NCBI GenBank assembly: GCA_963715575.1
Contig: OY970250.1
Span: 2,666,001-2,730,000 of the forward strand
From: AC-32 sp963715575
GTDB lineage: Bacteria; Actinomycetota; Thermoleophilia; Gaiellales; Gaiellaceae
Direction: 5' to 3'
DNA: 64,000 nt
Shown here: one piece after another, positions 8,006-18,189 of the stretch
How positions within the stretch are numbered: position 1 is the first letter of the stretch
Layout of the letters: each line of letters opens with the position of its first letter
Position numbers and translations under genes: made by a program
The notes under the pieces: model-generated
What the model saw: the letters and a program-made list of their open reading frames with translations, nothing else
What the model was told of the DNA's origin: nothing
Database searches by the model: none

Positions 8006-8040
8006 AGTATAGGTAAAACGCATATGTAGAACGCAAACGC
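8006..8040. promoter_or_regulatory. padR/helicase divergent control region with AACGC repeats
   Basis: Contains the minus-strand -10 box TATACT (8006-8011) for padR and three direct AACGC repeats (8017-8021, 8030-8034, 8036-8040) around an AT-rich CATATG. The repeats are a candidate operator for the PadR protein; no perfect palindrome is present. Spacing of 13 and 6 bases is seen directly, the role is inferred. Confidence 0.4.
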
Positions 8041-8061
8041 GCATGGTTAGGGTGGTTGGCC

Positions 8062-9996
8062 GTGACTCATCCGGATCTCCCCACCGAGCAGCGCTACCTG
8101 GACGCGGCCTACGAGTGCCTCGACCGGATGCGGGAGGCATTGCTGCGCGCCGCCGGGGCCGGCGCGACCGAGGTCGCCCAGCAGGCGATCGAGGACTGGG
8201 CCACCGGCCGGCTGCGCACCTACGAGGACGCCGAGCGCGGACTCTGCTTCGGCCGGATCGACTCCGAGGAGTCGGCCGACCCGCTCTACGTCGGCCGCCG
8301 CTGGATCCACGACGACGCCCGCCGCGCGCTGGTGGTCAACTGGCAGGCGCCTGCTGCGCGCCCCTTCTACACCGCCACGCCGGCCGCGCCGCACGGCGTC
8401 ACCCTCCGCCGCCGCTTCCGCACCAAGGGGCGCACGCTGACCGGGATCAGCGACGAAGCGCTCGACGGCTCGCTCGCCGACGCCGCGGCCGTCGACGACT
8501 TCCTGCTCGAGGAGCTCGACCGCGCCCGCGATGCGCGCATGCGCGACATCGTCGCCACGATCCAGGCCGACCAGTACCGGCTGATCGCCCGCGACCCCGA
8601 GCCGGCGCTCGTGATCCAGGGCGGGCCGGGCACGGGCAAGACCGCGGTCGGGCTGCACCGCGCCTCCTACCTGCTCTACGCGCACCGCGATCGCCTGCGG
8701 CGCGTGCTCGTGGTCGGGCCGAACCCGGCCTTCATGGAGTACGTCTCGCACGTCCTCCCCACGCTCGGCGAGGACAGCGTGGACCAGCGTGCGGTCGCAG
8801 AGCTCGTGCCGGGCGTAGAGCTCACCCGCGTCGACCCGCCGGACGTGCAGCGGCTGAAGGCGGACACGCGCCTGGGCGAGGCCGTGCGCCGCGCGGCCGA
8901 GCTCGCGTCGGAAGGCGAGCCGCAGGAGCTGGTCGTGCGCCTGGAGGGCCGCTTCGTCGGCGTCGAGGCGGACGAGGCCTCGGAGCTGCTCGACGAGGCG
9001 CGTGCCGAGCTCGGCCTGACTGCGGCGGCGCGGGAGCGCTTCCGGATGAACGTCCTGCGCCGTTTCTACGAGGACTACGGCATCCGGCTCGGCGGCCAGG
9101 CGTACCGGAACTTCGAGGAGGTCGAGCGGGCGCTGCGGCAGGACGGGCGGCTGACGAAGTTCCTCGACTTGTCCTGGCCGGCGCCTAAGCCCGAGCAGGT
9201 CGTACGCCGGCTGCTCGCCTCACGCGAGACGCCGGTCACGGAAGGGCTGCTCGACGAGAGCGAGCGCCGGCTCCTGCGCCGCGCGCGCAGCGGCTGGAGC
9301 GAAGCCGACCTGCCGCTGCTCGACGAGGCGCGCGCAGTCCTGGTCGATCCGCCGACCCGCTACGGGCACGTGATCGTGGACGAGGCGCAGGACCTGACGC
9401 CGATGCAGCTGCGCATGGTCGCCCGCCGGGGCGGCTCCTTCACCCTGCTCGGCGACATCGCGCAGGCGACCGGCCCGGTGCCCTACGCCCGCTGGCCCGA
9501 GCTGCTGCCGTACCTCGAGGGAGCGGCCGGCGCGGAGGTCGAGGAGCTGCGCCACGCCTACCGCGTCCCACGCGAGATCATGGAGCTCGCGCTGCCGCTC
9601 CTGGAGCGGATCGCGCCCGAGGTCGAGCCGCCGGTCGCCTACCGGGTCGGGGCCGAGCGCCCGCGCTTCGTCGAGGCCGACCCGCCGCTCGCGGCCGCCT
9701 TCGAGGAGGCGGCCCGGCTGGCCGGCGAGGAAGGCCTGCTGGCCGTGATCGCGCCCGCCTCGATGCGCGGCGAGGGCGAGAGTGCGCTCTTCGACGACTC
9801 GCGCATCGCCGTCCTCACCCCGCGCGAGGCGAAGGGCATGGAGTTCGACCACGTGATCGTCGTCGAGCCGGCGCAGATCGTCGAGGAGGCGGTCGAGGGC
9901 CAGGGCCTGCGCGAGCTCTACGTCGCGCTCACCCGCCCGACGACGACGCTCGTGCTCGTCCACGCGCGGCCGCTGCCTGCGGAACTTGGGCGCTGA
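8062..9996 (+). CDS. HelD/HelR-like UvrD-family helicase (RNA polymerase recycling type)
   Basis: 644-aa superfamily 1 helicase. The N-terminal region (about residues 70-130, RRWIHDDARRALVVNWQAPAA) is the HelD-type arm. Walker A GGPGTGKTAVG lies near residue 187, followed by VVGPNPAFMEYVSHVLPTLGE, which is typical of HelD. Walker B/motif II is VIVDEAQDL, and YVALTRP is motif VI. HelD proteins remove stalled RNA polymerase from DNA; the actinobacterial HelR type protects against rifamycins. The GTG at 8062 was preferred to the TTG at 8056 because a GGGTGG lies six bases upstream. The next gene starts within its stop codon. Confidence 0.8.
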   Translation: MTHPDLPTEQRYLDAAYECLDRMREALLRAAGAGATEVAQQAIEDWATGRLRTYEDAERGLCFGRIDSEESADPLYVGRRWIHDDARRALVVNWQAPAARPFYTATPAAPHGVTLRRRFRTKGRTLTGISDEALDGSLADAAAVDDFLLEELDRARDARMRDIVATIQADQYRLIARDPEPALVIQGGPGTGKTAVGLHRASYLLYAHRDRLRRVLVVGPNPAFMEYVSHVLPTLGEDSVDQRAVAELVPGVELTRVDPPDVQRLKADTRLGEAVRRAAELASEGEPQELVVRLEGRFVGVEADEASELLDEARAELGLTAAARERFRMNVLRRFYEDYGIRLGGQAYRNFEEVERALRQDGRLTKFLDLSWPAPKPEQVVRRLLASRETPVTEGLLDESERRLLRRARSGWSEADLPLLDEARAVLVDPPTRYGHVIVDEAQDLTPMQLRMVARRGGSFTLLGDIAQATGPVPYARWPELLPYLEGAAGAEVEELRHAYRVPREIMELALPLLERIAPEVEPPVAYRVGAERPRFVEADPPLAAAFEEAARLAGEEGLLAVIAPASMRGEGESALFDDSRIAVLTPREAKGMEFDHVIVVEPAQIVEEAVEGQGLRELYVALTRPTTTLVLVHARPLPAELGR

Positions 9997-10862
9997 TGGA
10001 GGAGCTGCGAATCGAGCGCGGCGGCTTCTCGCTCGCGGCGAGCTACTCGCCCGGCGGCCCGACGGCGCTCGTGGCGCTGCACGGCGCCGGCGAGGGCACG
10101 CGCGACTCGCCGTCGCTCCGCCACCTGCACGAGCTGCTGCCGCCCCATGGGATCGGCGTCATCACCTTCGACCGCCGCGGCGAGGGCGAGTCGACCGGCG
10201 ACGCCACGCGCGGGCGCTTCGACCTCCAGGCGGATGACGCGCTCGCGGTGCTCCGGGCAATCGATGCCGAGCGGGTCGGCCTCTTCGGGTACAGCCAGGG
10301 CGGCTGGATCGCACCGATCGCCGCAGCGCGCTCCGACGAGGTCGCGTTCCTGGTGCTCGTCGCCTCGATCGGCGTCACACCGTCGGAGCAGATGATGGTT
10401 GCGGTCGAGCGGCAACTCCGCCTCGCCGGCTACGGCGACGACGCGGTCGAACGGGCGCTCGACCTGCGCCGCCGCTTTGAGCACTGGATCCACGAGGTCG
10501 CGCCGCAGCCCGACGAGAAGCTGAATGCCGACCTCCTGGCCGTCCTCGACGAGCCCTGGGCGGGCCAGCTCTGGCTGCCTCCGACGCTGCTCGATGAGGA
10601 AGGGGTGCAGCTCTGGATCGAGGAGATGGACTATGACCCGCGGCCGACCTTCAAGCGGGTCCGCGTGCCGACGCTCTCCTTCTACGGCGAGCTCGACTCG
10701 TGGGCGCCCGTCGAGGCGAGCGTCCAGGCCTGGCGCGAGGCGCGTGGCGACGACGTCGAGCTGGTGGTGATCCCGGGCGCCGAGCACGACCTGACGCTCC
10801 CCGACGGGAGCTTCGCGCCCGAGTACGAGCGCACGCTCGTCGACTGGCTAACCGGTCTCTAG
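9996..10862 (+). CDS. Alpha/beta hydrolase
   Basis: 288-aa alpha/beta-hydrolase. The nucleophile elbow is GYSQGG with Ser99; the oxyanion-side motif LHGAGEGTRDSPS and DRRGEGESTG precede it. The acid is probably Asp in YGELDSWAP and the base His in PGAEHDLTLP near the C-terminus. It overlaps the helicase stop (TGATG), so the two are translated together. Substrate is unknown; relatives are esterases, acylamino-acid peptidases and dienelactone-hydrolase-like proteins. Confidence 0.8.
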   Translation: MEELRIERGGFSLAASYSPGGPTALVALHGAGEGTRDSPSLRHLHELLPPHGIGVITFDRRGEGESTGDATRGRFDLQADDALAVLRAIDAERVGLFGYSQGGWIAPIAAARSDEVAFLVLVASIGVTPSEQMMVAVERQLRLAGYGDDAVERALDLRRRFEHWIHEVAPQPDEKLNADLLAVLDEPWAGQLWLPPTLLDEEGVQLWIEEMDYDPRPTFKRVRVPTLSFYGELDSWAPVEASVQAWREARGDDVELVVIPGAEHDLTLPDGSFAPEYERTLVDWLTGL

Positions 10863-11237
10863 CGCCGCGTAGAGGCTGACCTCGACCCCGTCCGGGTCGA
10901 GCAGCGTCGCGTAGCGCTGGCCCCAGAAGGCGTCCCACGGCTCCTTCTCGCCGCGGAAGCCCTCCCCGGTGACCCGGGCGTAGGCCTCGTCGACCTCCGC
11001 CGGGCTCGCGCACTCGAGCGCGAGGCCGACCTGGTTGCCGGTCTGCCGCGTCCAGTCCTCGCGGAAGCTGCGCATCACGTCCTCGGAGTCGAGCATGAAG
11101 CGCACGCCGTTCGGGAGGAAAGCGTCGACGTGGCCCTCGTCCGGCGTCTCCGGCACGTCGAGGCCGAGCAGGCGGTAGAAGCGAATCGACGCCGCCATGT
11201 CGGAGACGGCGATCCCGATCGCGTTCAGGTTCGGCAT
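10848..11237 (-). CDS. VOC (glyoxalase/bleomycin-resistance) superfamily protein
   Basis: 129-aa protein with two beta-alpha-beta-beta-beta modules: NAIGIAVSDMAASIRFYRLLGLD at the N-terminus and the closing LLDPDGVEVSLYA. Members bind a metal and act as glyoxalases, dioxygenases or resistance proteins; the substrate here cannot be told. The 3' end overlaps the convergent hydrolase gene by 15 bases. dtd lies nine bases upstream on the same strand. Confidence 0.8.
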   Translation of the reverse strand: MPNLNAIGIAVSDMAASIRFYRLLGLDVPETPDEGHVDAFLPNGVRFMLDSEDVMRSFREDWTRQTGNQVGLALECASPAEVDEAYARVTGEGFRGEKEPWDAFWGQRYATLLDPDGVEVSLYAALETG

Positions 11238-11246
11238 GGGCCGAGC

Positions 11247-11678
11247 CTACAAGACGATCGTGACCGGCCCGTCGTTGACGAGCTCGACCGCCATGCGCGC
11301 GCCGAAGACGCCGGTCGCCACGCGCAAGCCGTGCGCGCGCAGCGCCTCGCAGAAGGTCTCGTAGAGCGGCTCGGCTTCGCCAGGCGGCGCTGCCTCGGTG
11401 AAGCTCGGCCGGCTGCCCTTTGCCGTGTCGGCCAGCAGCGTGAACTGCGAGACGACGAGCGCCTCGCGGCCGACGTCCAGGAGCGAGCGGTCGAAGCGGC
11501 CCTCGTCGTCCTCGAAGATCCGCAGCCGCGCGACCTTTTCGGCCAGCCGCTGTGCCTCCGCCGGCCCGTCCCCGCGCGCCACACCGAGCAGCACGCACAG
11601 GCCCGGCCCGACCTCGCCGACCGGCTCCCCGCGCACGGTTACGCGCGCCTGCGACACCCGCTGCACCACGGCCTTCAC
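11247..11678 (-). CDS. dtd: D-aminoacyl-tRNA deacylase Dtd
   Basis: 143-aa homodimeric enzyme that hydrolyses D-aminoacyl-tRNAs (for example D-Tyr-tRNA). It opens KAVVQRVSQARVTV, carries the catalytic SQFTLLAD with the following GSRPSF, and ends with the cis-proline motif NDGPVTIVL. Start is the GTG at 11678, giving the standard family length; the longer open frame upstream runs through pilB in antisense. The divergent pilB start lies only about 30 bases away. Confidence 0.93.
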   Translation of the reverse strand: MKAVVQRVSQARVTVRGEPVGEVGPGLCVLLGVARGDGPAEAQRLAEKVARLRIFEDDEGRFDRSLLDVGREALVVSQFTLLADTAKGSRPSFTEAAPPGEAEPLYETFCEALRAHGLRVATGVFGARMAVELVNDGPVTIVL

Positions 11679-11708
11679 TTCTGGCTCGGAAATGACGATA
11701 CAAGCGAG

Positions 11709-13403
11709 GTGGAAGCGGCCCACCTTCCCTGGCAGCACCTCGGCTCGCTGCTGATCAATCGCGGCCTGCTGACCGTGGACCAGGTCAAGCAGGCGTTCGA
11801 GGAGCAGCAGCTGACCGGCAAGCGGCTCGGCGAGATCGTCGTCGGGCACGGCTGGGTGACGGCCCAGGACCTCGCCAAGGCGCTCGCCGACCAGAACGGG
11901 CTCGAGTACATCGACCTGGCCGAGACCGAGCTCGACCTCGAGGCGGCGATGCTCCTGCCGAAGGAGCTCGCCGGCCGCTACCAGGCCGTGCCGGTGCGCT
12001 TCGTCGGCGACGACCTGCTGCTCGTCGCCGTTGCCGATCCGACCGATGTCGGGCGCGCCGACGACCTCCGGTTGGCGCTCGGGCACAACGTGCGCCTCGC
12101 CGTCTCCGAGCCTTCGGACCTCGAGCGAACGATCAAGAAGCTCTACCGCACGCAGATCGAGGTCGTCGACACCGAGACGGAGGCGCCTGAGCTCACCTTC
12201 GACCCGATCGCTGAGCGCGAGGACATCGCCGAGTCGAGCGACGACACGCCGGCGGTGAAGCTCGTCCACGCGACGCTTGCGCAGGCGATCGAGGACGGCG
12301 CCTCCGACATCCACTTCGAGCCGCAGGAGGACGACATGATCGTCCGCGCGCGGATCGACGGCGTCACGCGGCCTGTGGCGCTGATCCCTAAGCAGATGCA
12401 GCTCGGGGTCATCAGCCGGCTGAAGATCATGGGCAACCTGGACATCGCCGAGCGCCGAGCGCCGCAGGACGGCCGCGTGTCGATCCGCTTCCACGGCAAC
12501 CCGCTCGACCTACGGATCGCGATCATGCCGACCACCTACGGCGAGCAGGTCGTGCTCCGGATCATGCATCGCGCCGTCTCGAAGCCCGATCTTGGGGAGC
12601 TCGGCATGACCGACGCGGCGCGCGAGCATTTCGAGAAGGCGATCCGGCAGCCGTACGGGGCGGTCGTCGTGTGTGGCCCGACCGGCTCCGGCAAGACGAC
12701 GACCCTCTACACGGCGCTGCACCTGCTCAACGACCCGGGGCACGTGGTGATGACGATCGAGGACCCGGTCGAGGACCAGATCCGTGGGATCAACCACATC
12801 GAGATCTCGCCGAAGAGCGGCCTCACCTTCGCGCGCGGGCTGCGCACGATCCTCCGCTCGGATCCCGACGTGCTGCTGGTCGGTGAGATTCGCGACGAGG
12901 AGACGGCCGGGATCGCGATGCAGGCCGGCATGACCGGTCACCTCGTGCTCACCACCGTTCACGCGCACAACGCGGCGAGCGCGATCGAGCGGCTGAAGGA
13001 CATGGGCGTCGAGCCCGGCCTGCTGGCGAACGCGGTCAACTGCATCGTCGCGCAGCGGCTCGCCCGGCGGCTCTGCACCGACTGCCGCGAGGCGTACTGG
13101 CCGACCGACGAGGAGCTCGAGGCGATGGGGATGCTCGAGCGGAAGGGCGAGGTCTACCTGCACCGCTCGAAGGGCTGCGGACGCTGCGGCGGCACCGGCT
13201 ACCGCGGCCGGGTCGCGCTCTACGAGGTGATGCCGGTCACCAGCGAGATCCGGCTGCTGGTGGGCGCGCCAACGGACCAGATTTTCGACGCCGCCGTGCG
13301 CGAGGGGATGACCACGTTGCGCCAGGACGGCTTGCGGCTCTGCCTCGAGGGCGTCTCCTCGCTGGAGGAGATCCGCCGCGTGACCGGCGACCGGCTCGGC
13401 TAG
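11709..13403 (+). CDS. pilB: Type IV pilus/type II secretion assembly ATPase (PilB/GspE family)
   Basis: 564-aa hexameric ATPase. The N-terminal MshEN-type domain (LGSLLINRGLLTVDQVKQAF and a second copy near residue 100-140) can bind nucleotide or c-di-GMP in relatives. Walker A GPTGSGKTTT is near residue 323, the Asp/His boxes follow, and a tetracysteine zinc site is present: CTDC near 455 and CGRC near 488. GTG at 11709 was chosen by family start position; the SD is poor. No pilC, pilT or pilin genes lie beside it. Confidence 0.88.
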   Translation: MEAAHLPWQHLGSLLINRGLLTVDQVKQAFEEQQLTGKRLGEIVVGHGWVTAQDLAKALADQNGLEYIDLAETELDLEAAMLLPKELAGRYQAVPVRFVGDDLLLVAVADPTDVGRADDLRLALGHNVRLAVSEPSDLERTIKKLYRTQIEVVDTETEAPELTFDPIAEREDIAESSDDTPAVKLVHATLAQAIEDGASDIHFEPQEDDMIVRARIDGVTRPVALIPKQMQLGVISRLKIMGNLDIAERRAPQDGRVSIRFHGNPLDLRIAIMPTTYGEQVVLRIMHRAVSKPDLGELGMTDAAREHFEKAIRQPYGAVVVCGPTGSGKTTTLYTALHLLNDPGHVVMTIEDPVEDQIRGINHIEISPKSGLTFARGLRTILRSDPDVLLVGEIRDEETAGIAMQAGMTGHLVLTTVHAHNAASAIERLKDMGVEPGLLANAVNCIVAQRLARRLCTDCREAYWPTDEELEAMGMLERKGEVYLHRSKGCGRCGGTGYRGRVALYEVMPVTSEIRLLVGAPTDQIFDAAVREGMTTLRQDGLRLCLEGVSSLEEIRRVTGDRLG

Positions 13404-13750
13404 TCCAGGTCGCGGATGCGCGAGGCGTACGCGGCCTCGCCCGGCCTGAGCGAGCTGGCCAGCTTGTAATGGCCGTTTGCCTCCGCCTCACGGCCGAGTT
13501 TCTCCAGGCAGCGGCCGAGCGCGTAGTGGGCGTAGTCGTCCACCGGCGCGAGCTCCAGCATCTTGCGGAACTCGGACTCGGCCTCGGCGTACCGGTGGAT
13601 CCGGAAGTACGCGATCCCGAGCGCCTCGCGGATCGACGCCTTCTCCGGCTCGCGCCGCTTCGCCTTCTCGAGCGCGACCGTCGCCTGGGCGGCGCGGCCC
13701 TTCTGAAGGTGCGCGCGGCCCTGCTGGAAGAGATCGAAGGTCTCGCTCAT
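13400..13750 (-). CDS. Tetratricopeptide-repeat protein
   Basis: 116-aa protein built from about three TPR units (DLFQQGRAHLQKGRAAQA, ALGIAYFRIHRYAEAESEF, YAHYALGRCLEKLGREAEA), with no signal peptide or other domain. TPRs mediate protein-protein contacts; the partner is unknown. Its stop overlaps the convergent pilB stop by four bases. Transcribed in the same direction as the upstream transglutaminase operon, 41 bases after it. Confidence 0.8.
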   Translation of the reverse strand: MSETFDLFQQGRAHLQKGRAAQATVALEKAKRREPEKASIREALGIAYFRIHRYAEAESEFRKMLELAPVDDYAHYALGRCLEKLGREAEANGHYKLASSLRPGEAAYASRIRDLD

Positions 13751-13791
13751 CGCGCTCTAAGTCAAGCGGACCTGCCCGCTCCGGCGGCGAC

Positions 13792-16047
13792 CTAAGCCAG
13801 GCCCAGCGAGCGCAGCGAGAGCAGGCCGCGGACCCGCTCCGAGCGGCTCAGCCCCCGCCGCATTCCGCGCCGCAGCGCCCGCAGCTCGCGACGCATCGCG
13901 CGCGCCGCCTCGTGGGCGCCCCCGCGCGGAGCGAAGCGCGCGGCGGTGGCGTGCAGTCCGAACGCGCCCGCCTCGACCCGGAACTCGGACTCGACGAGCG
14001 CCGCCAGCTCGCGCAGTGTCGCGCTGGCGGGCACATCCACTCCCTGATCCAGCAGGAAGTCGCGGAGCTCGGCACGACACGCGCCGGCGAGGCGGCGCGG
14101 GTCGCGCGTCAGGAAGCGCGAGCCACGGCGCAGCAGCTTCGCCAGCACCAGCAGGACGGCCGCGCCGGCCAGCCCGAAGGCCAGCAAGCGCAGGACCCCC
14201 CAGTCGTGGCGGTGACCCCTCGTCGACAGGGCCCCGGCAGCCGGCCCCCCGAGCTCCGGCAGGTCAGGCGAGACTCGCGCCTTCGTGCCGAAGCCGAGCG
14301 TGTTCGCCAGCGTGTCGCCGAACTTCTCGAAGCCTTCTTTCCCGGCGAGCACGGCGGCCGTGGCGGTGATGTCGAAGCTCGGCGACGAGGCCGAGTACGA
14401 GCCCGCGAGGCCGCCGCGTCCCGGGGTCGGATCGAACGGGATCCAGCCCCAGCCGCGGAACCAGACCTCGACCCACATGTGTGCGTCGCGGTCGGAGACG
14501 ACCCACTCGCCGTGCCGGTAGTTCCCGCTCCCGAACCCGACGGCAACGCGAGACGGGATCCCCAGATAGCGGAGCATCAGCGCCATCGCGCCGGCGAAGT
14601 GCTGGCAGTAGCCACGCTTTGTACGCGCGACGAAGTCATCCAGCGGCCTGACCCCGACCGGCGTCTTCGGCGGATGCTGGTCATAGACGAAGCCGCCGCC
14701 GAAGCGGAACCACTGCTCGAGCGCGACCGCCGCGGCGTACGGGCTGCGCGCACCGCCGGCCACCTGCTCGGCGCGCGCCTGCAGCCGCGCGAACGGCCGC
14801 AGCTCGCCGGCCCTGGCGAAGCCGGTCATCAGGTAGTGCACGTAGGCCGCGCGGCCCGGCTTGCCGAACAGCCTCGGGTAGACGCGCGGTTGCACCTCGC
14901 GGTACTCGTCGCGCGTCACGATCGAGCCGGAGTACACCGGCTTGGAGGCGGCGAGCTCGACGGGCGTCGGGTTCGGCGTGTAGCTCCAGACGTCGTAGCT
15001 GTCACCCCGCGAGAGCGGATGTTCGGCGCGCACGACCCCGGTCGGGTCGTACGAGACGCTGCCCACGCTGCTCCCGGGCTCGAAGCGGACGGGGATGCTG
15101 CCGCCGGCGAGCCGGTGGTCGCGCAAGGCCTCGATCGTCACGTGCTGCTCCTCCCAGCTCTTCTGGCGCAGCTCGCGCCGCGGGACGAGGCCGGGCTGGC
15201 CGAGGGGGACCGGCGGATCGCCGAACTCGGGCGAGACCTCCTCGAACCAGACCCCGTCCTGAACCGTGTTCAGCACCGAGACGCGCCAGTAGTGCGTCTC
15301 CGGCCCGGCCTTCACGCGCAGCACGGTCGTCGGCTTGCCGTGGAAGGTGAGCCCGCGGTAGCTCGAGTTCCAGACGTAGGAGACGTCCACCGGCTTCGCC
15401 GGCTTCGTGTACGGGTCCCAGTGCTGCCAGTCGAGGAAGGCGCGCTTGGCGAAGGCGGGCGAGCTCGTCGCGGCCAGCGCCGCCAGCAGGACGAGCGTGC
15501 CGGCGGCCAGCGCGGCGCCGACGCCGCGCACCGGTCCCGGCCTGAGCACCGCCGCGGTCGCGAGCACGGCGACAAGCAGCAGGCACCCGCGCAGCAGGTC
15601 GTCGCCCGGCAGCAGTGTCCCCGGCCAGCCGACGCCGACCACCAGCGCGATCGCGGCCAGGCCCGGCCGGCGGGCGGCCACCGCCAGCGCGAACGCGAGC
15701 GTGAAGGCGAACAGCGCGACCAGCAGCACGCCGTGCATCCGCGGGTGCGCGGTTGGGTCGAACGGCACCTGGTAGTCGTAGAACTCGAGGAAGCCGCCGC
15801 CGAAGCGCGAGAGGATCCGGCCGGGCAGTGCCCAGACGTGCCCGAGCCCGAAGGCGATCGCTCCGGTCGCGAGCAGCGCCACGACGCAGGCCGCGATCCG
15901 CGCGCCACGAGGCCGGACGAGCGCCGCGCCGAGCGCGAGCAGGACCACGAGCGTCGCCTGGCCCGAGCCGCCCCCGCTCTCGAGGCTCATCCAGCTCCAG
16001 GCGAGCAGCGGCGCCCCGAGCGCGGGGACGAGCAGCGCCCTACCCAT
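13792..16047 (-). CDS. Transglutaminase-like membrane protein (TgpA type)
   Basis: 751-aa membrane protein. The N-terminal third has about six transmembrane segments (residues 1-190), then a large extracytoplasmic part with a transglutaminase-like core: TKRGYCQHFAGAMALMLR (catalytic Cys near residue 481), DAHMWVEVWF (His) and IPFDPTPG (Asp). One more transmembrane segment lies near residue 610, followed by a cytoplasmic DUF4129-like tail. Third gene of the MoxR-DUF58-TgpA triad, overlapping the DUF58 gene by eight bases. The physiological substrate of this triad is not established. Confidence 0.88.
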   Translation of the reverse strand: MGRALLVPALGAPLLAWSWMSLESGGGSGQATLVVLLALGAALVRPRGARIAACVVALLATGAIAFGLGHVWALPGRILSRFGGGFLEFYDYQVPFDPTAHPRMHGVLLVALFAFTLAFALAVAARRPGLAAIALVVGVGWPGTLLPGDDLLRGCLLLVAVLATAAVLRPGPVRGVGAALAAGTLVLLAALAATSSPAFAKRAFLDWQHWDPYTKPAKPVDVSYVWNSSYRGLTFHGKPTTVLRVKAGPETHYWRVSVLNTVQDGVWFEEVSPEFGDPPVPLGQPGLVPRRELRQKSWEEQHVTIEALRDHRLAGGSIPVRFEPGSSVGSVSYDPTGVVRAEHPLSRGDSYDVWSYTPNPTPVELAASKPVYSGSIVTRDEYREVQPRVYPRLFGKPGRAAYVHYLMTGFARAGELRPFARLQARAEQVAGGARSPYAAAVALEQWFRFGGGFVYDQHPPKTPVGVRPLDDFVARTKRGYCQHFAGAMALMLRYLGIPSRVAVGFGSGNYRHGEWVVSDRDAHMWVEVWFRGWGWIPFDPTPGRGGLAGSYSASSPSFDITATAAVLAGKEGFEKFGDTLANTLGFGTKARVSPDLPELGGPAAGALSTRGHRHDWGVLRLLAFGLAGAAVLLVLAKLLRRGSRFLTRDPRRLAGACRAELRDFLLDQGVDVPASATLRELAALVESEFRVEAGAFGLHATAARFAPRGGAHEAARAMRRELRALRRGMRRGLSRSERVRGLLSLRSLGLA

Positions 16048-17223
16048 GCGCAGACTCCACTTCGACCGCGCCGAGCCGCTCGGCCAGGTCGTCGCCGTCG
16101 CGCACGACGGCCACCGGCACGCCCGCGGCCTGCAGGCGCAGCAGCTCCGGCAGCGGCTTCGGCGGCGCGCCGGCGAAGCTCGACGGGTCGACGAAGACGA
16201 GCGAGACGCTGCCGCCGGCGAGCGCGCGCTCGACGAGCCGCTCGACGAGACGCGGCGGCAGCGAGGCCGTCACCACGGCGAGCTCGAGCGACCGCACGAC
16301 GGCGCTCGACTCGTCCGCGAGCACCGCGGCCAGCGGCGGGCCGCGCTCGGGCTCGACGGCTGCGAGCAGATCGAGCGCCTGCCGCCAGTCGCGCTCTGCC
16401 GAGCGGACGCCCTGCAGTTTCGCGTTCGCCCCGTTGACGACCAGCACCGCCCGCCGCCCGTGCCGCACGTGCGAAAGCAGCAGCGACCCCGCCGCGCGCA
16501 CCTGCACGTCGAAGCTCTCGCCCACGACGGCGTCGCGGTCGGCGTCGAGCACGACCGCCACCTCGTCGCGCGGCGAGTCCTCGAGCTCCTTGACCATCAG
16601 CTGGGCGCGCCGTGCGGTCGAGCGCCAATGCACTTTGCGGAGCGAGTCGCCGTGCTCGTACTCGCGCACGCTGTGCAGGTCGAAGCCGGAGGGCCGCTGC
16701 AGAAGCAGCCGCCGCCCATCGTGCGAACGGACACCGCCCTCGGAGAACAGCCGGTCGAGCTCGACCAGGCGCGGGAAGACGAGCAGCGCCCCCGGCGACT
16801 CGAGCGGCTGCTCGACTCGCTCGAGGCCGAACGGGTCTTCGATCACCGCGACCGAGCTCTGGAACTCGTAGCGGCCGCGCGGCAGGCGCCGGAGCACGTA
16901 GCGGGCGTACCCCGTCACGCCGACCGGCGTGACGATCTCGTCCAGCTTCCCGATCTGCTCCCGCAGCGTCCAGCGCGCCGGTACCAGCCGGCGCTCCGAA
17001 AGGAGGCGGACCGTGACCTCGACGTCCTCGCCCTCCAGCCGCTCGCCGGAGGGAAGTGTGCGCCGGATCCGCAGCGGCCGGTTCGCCAGCGCGGTCCACA
17101 GCCACGCGAGCAGCACCGCCACCGGCAGCCCGATCCCGACCGGGTAGAGGATCTTCGAGCCGAACGCCCAGGCGGCCAGGTAGGTCGTCGCGCCCAGGGC
17201 GAGGGCGAGACGGCCGCGCCGGG

Positions 17224-17227
<4 letters not shown>
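16040..17227 (-). CDS. DUF58 (vWA-like) membrane-anchored protein
   Basis: 395-aa protein with two N-terminal membrane segments (about residues 8-45), a beta-rich domain, and the DUF58 signature VREYEHGDSLRKVHWRSTAR near residue 200, followed by a vWA-like fold (EVAVVLDADRDA). DUF58 proteins pair with MoxR ATPases as substrate or cofactor-loading partners. Its start overlaps the moxR stop by four bases and its stop overlaps the transglutaminase gene by eight. Confidence 0.88.
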
Positions 17228-18169
<942 letters not shown>

Positions 18170-18189
<20 letters not shown>

